Both the position numbers and the translations under genes were made by a program. DNA of 64,000 nt. It comes from Palaemon carinicauda (taxonomy: Eukaryota > Arthropoda > Malacostraca > Decapoda > Palaemonidae). Below are positions 52,980 to 62,864 of this stretch, piece by piece. Location: contig NC_090759.1 in assembly GCF_036898095.1 (NCBI RefSeq), positions 27,563,141 to 27,627,140 of the forward strand. Reading direction: 5' to 3'. Within the stretch, counting starts at the first letter, position 1; the number at the start of each line of letters is the position of its first letter. Under the pieces are notes generated by a model. That model searched no databases. It was given only the letters and a program-made list of their open reading frames with translations, and had not been told where the DNA came from.

Positions 52980-53159
52980 CTGTTCAATCAAGAAAAAGTT
53001 GCTAATATTAGAAAATCATAATTTAATGAAAACAATAGAAACATCCTAAGCCTCTTGCTTGAGGATAACAAAAGGATCAATAAAAATAACAAAATATACA
53101 GTACTATATACTATATCTCACCTCTGAAAAATATTGTTATAGTCCATGATTCATAAATA

Positions 53160-53578
53160 CAGTAATACCTCTAGATACGAAATTAATTCATTCCGCAGTG
53201 GCTTTCGTATCGGGACCTTTTTGAATAACAAGTCCTGTTTTACATGTACATCACCTAATTCATTCCAAGCCCTACAAAAACATCACGTTAAATTCTATAA
53301 TAAAGGTATACAGTACTGTACTAACCACAATAAAATACAACTAAATATGTTCTAATAATTACTTCATTTACAAGTATTAGCGGTTAGGTTAGGTATATTG
53401 AATGAATCAAATAAATTTGTCTCCATTTCATTCTGGTTATACACTTATTATAGACGAGTTTTCATAGGGCTTGGAACGATTTACGCAATTTACATGAAAA
53501 ATGCAAGTTATTATACGTAAAAATCACGATACGAAAGACACTCCGGAAGAAATTAATTTTTTTTCTGAGGTATTACTG
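53160..53578. mobile_element. pogo/Tigger-like MITE, 419 bp
   Basis: Ends CAGTAATACCTC and GAGGTATTACTG are perfect 12-base inverted repeats, flanked by TA (53158-53159 and 53579-53580). Inner inverted homology includes AATTCATTCCAAGCCCTA near the left and AGGGCTTGGAACGATT near the right. It encodes nothing. Confidence 0.85.
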
Positions 53579-54056
53579 TACAAGTGTCCATATGTTCCCA
53601 GATTCACAATCTTTTATCTAACAGAAAGATGGTTAATTTTTCATAGATACCATTTGGATCTTTATGTATGTTGCAATCATCTTCCAGATTTTATGAAAAT
53701 TCTATGTAAGGCAACAAGATTTGGAGGGTTGGGGAGGGACTCAAAATATGACTGATAAGTTTGTATGAAAAATTTTGTTACTTTAAAATAAAGTTTGTTT
53801 CTATAACTCCATTAATCATATATACCACTAAATTCCTATACAGTACAAGGTACATATCGAGATCCTGAATGTACTTGTGTTTGATACGCATAAAGGATCC
53901 AGTAGAGCATTTACTGATTGGAATGTCTTAGTAGCCAAAGATCTGATACCTCATAAGATTATCATAGTAATGTTACACACCTATGAAAGGAAAGGAAAAT
54001 ACTGAATTTTACCAATGAGTATCCTCCCAATTGAAAAAATAAATTTTAAAAGTAAC
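53579..54056. other. Intron sequence, nothing recognised
   Basis: This is a short AT-rich spacer between the pogo-like MITE and DIRS element E3. Confidence 0.6.
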
Positions 54057-54097
54057 ATGTTATTTTCATTAGTAAAATAAATTTTTGAATATACTTA

Positions 54098-54252
54098 CCC
54101 GATAATCATGTAGCTGTCAACTCCGTTGCCCGACAGAATTCTACGGAAGGGATACGCCAGCGATCGCTATACAAGAGGGGGGTGTACTCACAAGCGCCAC
54201 CTGTGGCCAGGTACTGCAGTACTTCTTGTTGACACCACCTCAATTTTTCCTC
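54098..54252. repeat. E3 inverted terminal repeat, coding 3-prime side
   Basis: The core starts CCCGATAATCATGTAGCTG and contains GCCAGCGATCGCTATAC; it pairs with 60537-60691. Confidence 0.92.
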
Positions 54253-54294
54253 GGTCCACTGGTTCTATGGGGAGGAAGGGTGGGTCAATTAAAT

Positions 54295-54385
54295 CATGAT
54301 TATCGGGTAAGTATATTCAAAAATTTATTTTACTAATGAAAATAACATTTTTCAATATTAATCTTACCCGATAATCATGTAGCTG
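54295..54385. repeat. E3 internal complementary region
   Basis: It mirrors the left outer end to AATGAAAATAACAT (junction after 54348), then the right outer end (TTTTCAATATTAATCTTAC). Confidence 0.9.
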
Positions 54386-54763
54386 ATTCACACCCAGGGA
54401 GGTGGGTGAAAACCAGTGTACATGTATATCAAGAAGCTAAGTATCCCGTATTTTCATATTATCAGTTATTCAAAATAACAATGAAATTATAAGTACCTGG
54501 TAAGGAAGTCGACTTGAGCCATTACTCTGCCTTAAATAAGTTCGTCTTCCTTACTGAGCGCAGCGTTCCTCTTAGGAGGCTGAACAACTCTAAGGTGCTG
54601 AAGTATCAAGGGCTGCAACCCATACTAAAGGACCTCATCACAACCTTTAACCTCGGCGCTTCTCAAGAAAGAATTGACCACCCGCCAAATCAACAAGGAT
54701 GTGGAAGGCTTCTTAGCCGACCGTACAACCCATAAAAAGTATTCAAGAGAAAGGTTAAAAAGG

Positions 54764-56107
54764 TTATGGGATTATGGGAATGTAGTGGCTGAGCCCTCGC
54801 CTACTACTGCATTCGTTGCTACGAATGGTCCCAGGGTGTAGCAGTACAGTACTCGTAAAGAGACTGGACATCTTTGAGATAGAATGATGCGAACACTGAC
54901 TTGCTTCTCCAATAGGTTGCATCCATAACACTCTGCAGAGAACGGTTCTGTTTGAAGGCCACTGAAGTAGCCACAGCTCCCACTTCATGTGTCCTTACCT
55001 TCAGCAAAGCAAGGTCTTCTTCCTTCAGATGAGAATGTGCTTCCCTAATCAGAAGCCTGAATAGGTAAGAAACTGAGTTCTTAGACCTTGGAAAAGAAGG
55101 TTTCTTGATAGCACACCATAAGGCTTCTGATTGTCCTCGTAAAGGTTAAGACCTTTTTAGATAGTACCTAAGAGCTCTAACTGGGCAAAGTACTCTCTCC
55201 AGTTCATTCCCCACCAAGTTGGACAGGCTTGGGATCTCGAACGACTTAGGCCAAGGACGTGAAGGAAGCTCGTTTAGCAAAAACCGAGCTGCAAGGAACA
55301 TGTAGCCGTTTCAGATGTGAAAACAATGATCCTGCTGAAGGCGTGGATCTCACTTACTCTTTTAGCTGTTGTCAAGCACACGAGGAAAAGAGTTTTTAAT
55401 GTGAGGTCCTAAAAAGAGGCTGATTGGAGAGGTTCAAATCTTGATGACATAAGGAACCTTAGGACCACGTCTAGATTCCAGCCTGGAGTGGACAACCGAC
55501 GTTCCTTTGAGGTCTCAAAAGACCTAGGGAGGTCCTGTAGATCTTTGTTGGTGGAAAGATCCAAGCCTCTGTGGCGGAAAACCGCTGCCAACATACTTCT
55601 GTAACCCTTGATCGTAGGAGCTGAAAGGGATCTTACTTTCCTTAGATGTAACAGGAAGTCAGCAATCTGGGTTACAGTGGTACTGGTTGAGGAAACTGCA
55701 TTGGTCTTGTACCAGCTACGGAAGACTTCCCCTTGAGACTGATAGATTCTGAGAGTGGATGTTCTCCTTGCTCTGGCAATCGCTCTGGCTGCCTCCTTCG
55801 AAAAGCCCCTAGCTCTTGAGAGTCTTTCGAAAGTCTGAAGGCAGTCAGACGAAGAGCGTGGAGGTTTGGGTGTACCTTCTTTACGTGAGGTTGACGTAGA
55901 AGGTTCACTCCTAGAGGAAGAGTCCTGGGAATGTCGACCAGCCATTGCAGTATCTCTATGAACCATTCTCTCGCGGGCCAGAGCGGAGCCAACCAACGTC
56001 AGCCGTGTCCCTTTGCGAGAGGAGAACTTCTGAAGTACCCTGTTGACAAACTTGAACGGCGGGGAATGCATACAGGTCGAGATGGGACCAATCCAGCAGA
56101 AAAGCAT
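54764..56107 (-). pseudogene. E3 tyrosine recombinase, inactivated
   Basis: N-terminal part: FERLSRARGFSKEAARAIAR, YQSQGEVFRSWYKT, IADFLLHLRKVRSL, TIKGYRSMLAAVF. Catalytic end: KVRTHEVGAVATSVAF and ASFYLKDVQSLYEY. The box that should be H-x-x-R reads HEVG (54989-54978), so the second catalytic Arg is lost. Frameshifts break the central region at 55010-55410. Confidence 0.85.
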
Positions 56108-57264
56108 CCACGTGAACTGCTGCTGGGTCTGGAACCGGAGAACAATACAACAGGAGTCTCTAGGTTATCGAGGGTAGCGAACAGATCTATGGTTGGCTGA
56201 CCCCACAGGGCCCAAAGTCTGCTGCAAACATTCTTGTGAAGGGTCCACTCTGTGGGGATGACCTGACCCCTTCCGGCTGAGGCGATCTGCCATGACATTC
56301 ATACCGCCCTGAATGAACCTCGTTATCAGCGTGAGCTTTCGATCTTTTGACCAGATGAGGAGGTCCCTTGCGATCTAGAACAACTTCCACGAAAGAGTCC
56401 CTCCCTGCTTGAAGATGTAAGCCAGGGCTGTGGTGTTGTCAGAGTCCACCTCCACCACCTTGTTAAGCTGGAGGGACTTGAAGTTTATCAAGGCCAGAAG
56501 AACCGCCAATAACTCCTTGCAATTGATGTGAAGTGTCCTTTGATCCTGATTCCATGTTCCCGAGCATTCCTGTCCGTCCAAAGTCGCACCCCAGCCCGTG
56601 TCTGATGCGTCCGAGAGGAGACGGCGGTCGGGTTTCTGAACAGCCAAAGGTAGACTTCCTTGAGAAGAAAGCTGTTCTTACACCACGCAAGAGAAGACCT
56701 CCTCTCTTCGGAAACAGGAACCGAGACCGTCTCTAGCGTCATGTCCTTTATCCAGTGAGCAGCTAGATGATACTGAAGGGGGGGGAGGTGGAGTCTCCCT
56801 AACACGATGAACAGGGCCAGCGATGAAAGTGTCCCTGTTAGACTCATCCACTACCTGACTGAGCATCGGTTCCTTCTCAGCATGCTCTGGATGCATTCTA
56901 GGGCTTGGAAGATCCTTGGGGCCGACGGAAAAGCCTGAAAAGCTCGACTCTGAAGATCCATACCCAGGTAGACAATGGTCTGGGATGGGACGAGCTGAGA
57001 CTCCTCAAAACTGACCAGGAGGCCCAGTTCCTTGGTCAGATCCAAAGTCCATCTGAGAATCTCCAGACAGCGACGACTTGTGGGAGCTCTTAAAAGCCAG
57101 TCGTCTGACGGAGCCGGACACAAGATCATGGTACTGCTGCACAGTCTGTGAACTGTCAACCATGGGGAAGCGAGGAAGTACAGTGACAACCCGAAGCTGT
57201 CTAGACTGTCTGGGTCGTACAGACAACTCCTTATCGGGTTGCTGAGGTTGCCGCACTGCGTCAC
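55960..57264 (-). pseudogene. E3 RT C-terminus, RNase H and DAM-like remnant
   Basis: RT begins only at DDWLLRAPTSRRCLEILRW (about 57105) and continues ELGLLVSFEESQLVPSQTIV. RNase H: LLSDASDTGWGATLDGQECS, CKELLAVLLALINF, VEVDSDNTTALAYIFKQGG. DAM-like remnants follow (ALWGQPTIDLFATLDN, LYAFP). The RT fingers and palm are missing, and the frame changes several times. Confidence 0.8.
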
Positions 57265-57680
57265 AACAAGTCACTTCTGCTGGTTGTTGAACGTCTTCCC
57301 AGTGACACACTGACTCCGTAAACAAAAAATCCTCTAACAAGGACTAAGCTTGGACTGCATGTCTTGCAACACAGCTCAAGGTCTATGGGAGCAGGTGTGG
57401 TAACAGACGGGGTTAGCGACTGAAGTGGAACCATTACCTTCCCTGGAAGCATGTTATGCTTAAATAAAAGTCCATAGGAGGCTACGCAGCTAAAGGCTCC
57501 TCTCCAAATGACAGAGTCCTCAAGGGAATATCAGAAGGAGGGAGAAAAGCACTTTCTCATCTACAGGGACCATATCCGAGAAAAGCTAAGTTCTCTCAGT
57601 GAGGGTTTCACTGGTGCAAAAGCAGCAGACTAGAAGGCAACGTTATGAAACTGCTTGACAGTCTAGTGAGTTGGCAACAA
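57080..57680 (-). pseudogene. E3 Gag C-terminal remnant fused to RT
   Basis: The unit VDSSQTVQQYHD (about 57130-57165) and a second decayed copy (57610-57665) correspond to the duplicated unit in E2. The first copy runs almost directly into DDWLLRAP of the RT, marking a large internal deletion. An 18-bp tandem repeat (AGAGCATGCTGTATGC) lies at 57722-57800. Confidence 0.65.
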
Positions 57681-58289
57681 CCAAAGATGTGTGACTGAGA
57701 AGCATGCGGTAAGGTATGCAGAACATGCTGTATGCAGAGCATGCTGTATGCAGAGCATGCTGTATGTAGAGCATGCTGTAAGGTAAGCAGAGCATGTTGC
57801 ATGGCGTGTAACATTTCTCAGAAATTCCATGACCAGTGCTAGATTGAGTAATATCGCATTACTGTCCATTGAAAGTGCACGTGCCGAGGGAATTGATTTA
57901 GACTGTTTTGTTGATGAATTTGATAGCCGGCATGATAATCGTAGAATTAAGCTGCACTAAATATACGCACTATAATCTACTTCACCTCAGGAAAGGGAAA
58001 CTCGCCCTGTTGGCAACACTGCATTACTTCATGCATGCTTGCATGGGGTTTTAATATCAACATAATATTTACATTACATTCATAACTCATGATTCATCTT
58101 TGTTTTGAAGATATTTTTGCCATATTTTGCGATTTTGTTAAAAATATATTGCAAGGAATACATATATATTTGTTTATTTAAGTAATACGAATAACTTCCA
58201 TTATCATAATGTTTGTGTAGGCATACATGTATATGATTACAAATGCAAGTTATGAAAGTAATGAGGTGTTATTATTGTCATTTGTTATT

Positions 58290-59372
58290 TCAAAGTTGAA
58301 TGGGAAGAGGCTCAAGTTGAGGAGAAAGTGGCAGATGCATGCGTTGAGGTGGCTGACTCATAGCATGAGGTTCCTGCCTCAAGGGTTGAGGTGGCTGCGC
58401 AGAGAGAGGCTCTTGACTCACGAGTTGAGGTTCTTGAGGTGTGAGCTGCGAGAGTTGAGGTAGCGGCTGCGCAGAACGCAGTTCCTGTCTCACGAGTTGA
58501 GGTTCCTGAGGAGCTAGCCTCAAGAGTTGAGGCTCTCGCCTTGAGGAAAGTTGAGGTAGCAGCTGCGAGAGCTGAGGTGGCTGCCTCAAGGATGGTAGAG
58601 GTTGTCGTACCTCAAAAGGTTGTTGCCTCGAAGATGGTCTAACTGCAAGAAAATCTTGCCTCAAGGCAAAAGACTCCTGCTCCCATTGTTGAGGTTGCCT
58701 TAAGGAAGGTTGAGGTTGCTGCACAACGCTGGTAACTGGCAACTCCGAACGCGGTAAGGTAGCTTGAGGAACCTCAACTTCGTACGCCTGGCAGACTGGA
58801 CTGCGGTGAGGCGGAGCGCTCGCAGGAGGAGGTGTAACCTTCTCAGCCTGAAACTCACGCATTAAGACCGCAAGCTGCGACTGCATGGACTGCAGCAAAG
58901 TTATCTTGGGATCAACAGACGATAAGGTCTGTTGAGGCAAAGCCTTAACAGAAGATGAGGTCTGTTGAGGCATCGCCTTACCTCTCTTAGGAGGTGTGCA
59001 GTCACCTGATGACTGCGGAGAGTCAGAGCTAACCCAATGACTGCATCCGGGTTGTTGAACTCTAGAGGTCTGGACTTTACGTTTAAGAGGTCTTGAGACC
59101 TGAGTCCAGCGTTTTCTCCCCGAAATTTCTTCTGCAGACGAGCAAAATAAGGGCTCAATCGTCTGCGGGTGGGAGTGACGGTCTCTGTAAGACACGCCCG
59201 CAACCACCGAGGATACTTCTGTGCGCCGATCAAGGCCTGCCGAACCCTTTTGCCCTTCGACATTGCTTCTCCCCTGGGCTTGGGAGCTTGCAAGAGGTCC
59301 CGGACTGGGAGGACGACTGGCACGCACAGAAGTACCCTCACGCACAACACTGACACACTTTGCGCTAATCAC
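58290..59372 (-). CDS. E3 Gag-like ORF1, Gln/Pro/Leu-rich
   Basis: This 360-codon open frame begins near 59372, starting with a Ser/Arg-rich segment (RASRPPSPGPLASSQAQGRS). It continues with a basic PLKRKVQTSRVQQPGCSHW, a helical segment (ITLLQSMQSQLAVLMREFQA) and a long C-terminal repeat region based on PQEPQLVRQEL and QPLPQLSQL. An alternative frame at 59356-58901 (LLQAPKPRGEAMS) is the one conserved with E2, so the true coding frame at the N-terminus is uncertain. No cysteine motif was found. Confidence 0.5.
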   Translation of the reverse strand: MISAKCVSVVREGTSVRASRPPSPGPLASSQAQGRSNVEGQKGSAGLDRRTEVSSVVAGVSYRDRHSHPQTIEPLFCSSAEEISGRKRWTQVSRPLKRKVQTSRVQQPGCSHWVSSDSPQSSGDCTPPKRGKAMPQQTSSSVKALPQQTLSSVDPKITLLQSMQSQLAVLMREFQAEKVTPPPASAPPHRSPVCQAYEVEVPQATLPRSELPVTSVVQQPQPSLRQPQQWEQESFALRQDFLAVRPSSRQQPFEVRQPLPSLRQPPQLSQLLPQLSSRREPQLLRLAPQEPQLVRQELRSAQPLPQLSQLTPQEPQLVSQEPLSAQPPQPLRQEPHAMSQPPQRMHLPLSPQLEPLPIQL

Positions 59373-59399
59373 TTATCACTTTTGATTTTCTGTTTGCAC

Positions 59400-60536
59400 T
59401 TATTTCACTGAACTCGAAACTTTAAGTGGTTTGTACCTGAAACACGCAATTCTATCCTTCCTTAAAAGTTAGTAATTGCGAAAACAGAATTACAATGTAA
59501 CAGAAAAATCTAATGAAAGATAAATAATTCAGTGGCTGGAAAGAGACTAAACACTAGATCAAATAAACTACGTTTAAAATCTCTCACCGCATAAAGCTTG
59601 AGAACAAGAAAAAACTCTAGAAACGTTTACCTTCTTCCCCTAAAGAGACTAGGGAGAAGAGCAAAAACGATAACAACGTTACTCGCTTGAACGAAACGTT
59701 TATCCAGCTCTCTCTCCCTCCGTCTCTATCTCTCTCTCTCTCTCTCTCTTGACTTAGAACCTGAGAGAAGAGCCCAATCATATATATCGTTAAAACATAT
59801 TATTGTTAAAGGAAAAAAACTGAAATATTTCCCAAATAAAAAGTTCCTTTATAGAATTAAAACCATTAAGCTAAGAAAGAATGAACAAAACGCTAGAAAC
59901 GGTTACTGTTACTGCAACGTGACACCGTGAAAATTCTCTCTCTATCGTAACGATAGAGCGCAAGTTGAACGTTCTGAACGTCAACAACTGCAGAGACAAA
60001 ACAAAACGTTAGTTCAACTTTGAAAACAGTACGAGACTATCAAAGAAATTCTCTCAAAAACATTAAAATAGCATAATATGTTAACAGGTAAAACCGAAAT
60101 GACGGGCTCAATGTTAATTAACTTCGGTACCAAGAAAAGACCGCCTACTATTAGGAAAGGTCGCTATAAACAAATATAAAAATTAATTTTAATAAGTTTA
60201 TAATAAAAGGAAGTTAATCGAAGAAGCCTATAAAAGGCGGAGAGATATAAAATAAATCTATAACTTTTGTTAAGTAAAATTAAGAAAGAGAGTCTATACT
60301 CTCTTAGACACCAACACTTCCGTCTAAGGGAAGGGTCGGCCATAGAAAGGTGAAAGAGAGTTCATACTCTCTTCGTCACCATAATTAAACAAATTAATTC
60401 CAAAAGCTAGCTAAGCTAATAATAAAACTTCCTGAATAGCGAAAGCTGAAATCTTAGAGCAATACTTCACCAAAAACCGTGAACAAGACTCCAAAATTAT
60501 AAGCGTATCCATGAACGTCTTGCCGGAAGCACGACA
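59400..60536. other. E3 5-prime noncoding region
   Basis: It shares phrases with E2 44080-45299 ((CT)n run, CGTAACGATAGAGCGCAA, GGAAGGGTCGGCCAT). No ORF is recognised. Confidence 0.7.
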
Positions 60537-60691
60537 GAGGAAAAATTGAGGTGGTGTCAACAAGAAGTACTGCAGTACCTGGCCACAGGTGGCGCTTGTG
60601 AGTACACCCCCCTCTTGTATAGCGATCGCTGGCGTATCCCTTCCGTAGAATTCTGTCGGGCAACGGAGTTGACAGCTACATGATTATCGGG
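60537..60691. repeat. E3 inverted terminal repeat, coding 5-prime side
   Basis: This is the inverted partner of 54098-54252; the 18-bp outer end reaches 60709. Confidence 0.92.
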
Positions 60692-60994
60692 TAAGATTAA
60701 TATTGAAAATTGTAATTTTCCTAGCTACAGTGAGCCCTCGCTACTTCGCGGTTCGACCATCGCGGATTCACCACTTCGCGGATTTTTTTCATAACGCATG
60801 TATATACAAAAATCGCGGATTTTCCGGAAATTTCGAAAATACCGCGATGTGACCGATGGTGCGAGATTGGAGAGAGTAAGGAAAATTGAATCATGATTGA
60901 TTTTCAATATAAATGAAACTTTGAGGAGCAACAAAGATATAATTTGTTAGAGAGATAGAGAGAGGTAAAGAATGGGAGGTAGTGAAAAGTAACC

Positions 60995-60996
<2 letters not shown>

Positions 60997-61054
<58 letters not shown>

Positions 61055-61071
61055 AAGAGAAGAGAGAGAGA

Positions 61072-61158
<87 letters not shown>

Positions 61159-61170
61159 TGTGTGTGTGTT
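60997..61170. repeat. (GA)n then (GT)n microsatellite
   Basis: About 160 bp of GA with small interruptions end in a short GT run. Reading frames through it (RERERE, SLSLSL) are artefacts. Confidence 0.97.
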
Positions 61171-61639
61171 GTTTTAAATATAACAAACAAAAAAATTTCA
61201 TAGGTTATAACACATTGGTGCTTATGTAATATCAACTGTATACTGTGGACGGTTTGAATAAGTTAAGAAATGGTATAAACGATACTTTGTCAGTGTATTC
61301 GTACACTCTCAAGAGCGGCAGCTAGATGTCAGCTGATCTAATCACAGCCAAAAGTAAAACAAAAAGAAGTCAACAATACTCGATTTTTAAAACACACCCG
61401 AAATTTAAAAACAAAAGTACACGCTTTCTTAATTTGCAATTAACTATTTAAAGAGTAGCAATTTTCTAGAATAAAATGATGTTTCCCAAAAAATAGTGGT
61501 TTGCTGATGAAATCGGATGCCGTATTTTTAGCAACGATTGAAATGGATGTAAACTCGGCATAATTTTTTCGTTTCGTATTTAATTGACACTAAGAAAACT
61601 AATTTTAGTTTCTTCATCTATATGTAAGTATTGTATAAC

Positions 61640-61645
<6 letters not shown>

Positions 61646-61718
<73 letters not shown>
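61646..61718. repeat. (GA)n microsatellite
   Basis: A GA run with one interruption, inside the Tigger-like element. Confidence 0.95.
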
Positions 61719-61722
<4 letters not shown>

Positions 61723-61860
61723 TCAGCTGTTATAATGGAATGCCGTGTTTTTGTTTCGTGAGAATTTCATCGCCACGACTATAACAACAACACACTGTAC
61801 TGAAATTTACAGTATTATACAGACTACTGTAATATGATAAAGTAAAATATTTGTAATAAC

Positions 61861-61918
61861 CTATTTTATATGAAATGGGGCTTTTTTTTTTTTAAATTTA
61901 CATTTACGTACGTAAAAC

Positions 61919-61990
<72 letters not shown>

Positions 61991-62119
61991 TTCGTAATTT
62001 GTTTTCCTGCTTTGCTACGTATGTATGATTTTATATAGATACGGTAAATAATATTTGTAATAACATATTTTCTAAATGGGGCTTTTTTTTTTTTAAATTT
62101 ACATTTACGTACGTAAAAC

Positions 62120-62205
<86 letters not shown>

Positions 62206-62290
62206 TTCGTAATTTGTTTTCCTGCTTTGCTACGTATGTATGATTTTATATAGATACGGTAAATAATATTTGTAATAACATATTTTCTAA
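61861..62290. repeat. Tandem duplication carrying (CT)n runs
   Basis: A ~190-bp unit (ATGGGGCTTTTTTTTTTTAA, ACATTTACGTACGTAAAACA, a CT run, CCCTTTCGTAATTTGTTTTC) occurs twice. The CT run is about 66 bp in the first copy and about 80 bp in the second. Confidence 0.9.
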
Positions 62291-62864
62291 AAGCTTTTAC
62301 TGTAATATCATTATTTATCACTTTCATCATGCGCGTTAAATGCCTTCGTTTGTTTACTGAGCGTACTTTATGACGCCGTCGTTTCAGGCGGCGTCATAAA
62401 GAAAAACATTTCATTTGGAAGTCGTAAGAAAAATTAAGTAAAACATTGGTAGGTAATAACAAAATCAACATACTGTACTGAATAATCAATATAATCGATG
62501 CAAAAACTAACCTATACACAGATGTGTAAATGCGTTTGTTTCTTCATTATGATCAGAGATAAACGTAAACAAAACATTGGTTGCTATTTTTTATCATGCT
62601 TTTTGGCGTGTTTAGGAAACCCATGATATAAAATCGCCTTTGATATTTGTGCGTGTTTTAGTTTAGGGTACTGTAGTACATGCATTAAGTGTTCTGTACA
62701 TTAAAGGGTAGTTTGTTAACAGTACTACGTACAAGGGAAGGTTTTAAAAGTCTGAATATACATGTTAAATAAATAGGTAAATATGGTGTCACTACTTCGC
62801 GGATTTTCACCTATCGCGGTCGGGTCTGGAACCTATCTACCGCGATAAACGAGGGTTCACTGTA

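Larger units (their letters stand above)
54057..60709 (-). mobile_element. DIRS1-like retrotransposon E3, 6.7 kb
   Basis: It has inverted terminal repeats (54098-54252 and 60537-60691), outer overhangs of 41 and 18 bp and an internal complementary region (54295-54385). The minus order is Gag-like ORF1 (59372-58290), a reduced RT (57264-56851), RNase H (56647-56375), DAM-like (56298-55960) and recombinase (56107-54764). It is a close relative of E2. The RT is largely deleted and the recombinase carries a catalytic substitution, so it is dead. It sits in the intron upstream of the first seen host exon. Confidence 0.9.
60728..62862. mobile_element. Tigger/pogo-like element, 2.1 kb, non-autonomous
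   Basis: The left end CAGTGAGCCCTCGCTACTTC and right end ACGAGGGTTCACTG are inverted. Both ends also contain CACTTCGCGGATTTT or ACTACTTCGCGGATTTT and TATCGCGG-type words. TA flanks it at 60726-60727 and 62863-62864. The interior contains four GA/CT microsatellites and a tandem duplication; no transposase is recognised. Confidence 0.85.

Noticed and set aside
60891..62330. Poly-(SL) and poly-(RE) reading frames
   Set aside because: They are translations of GA/CT microsatellites.
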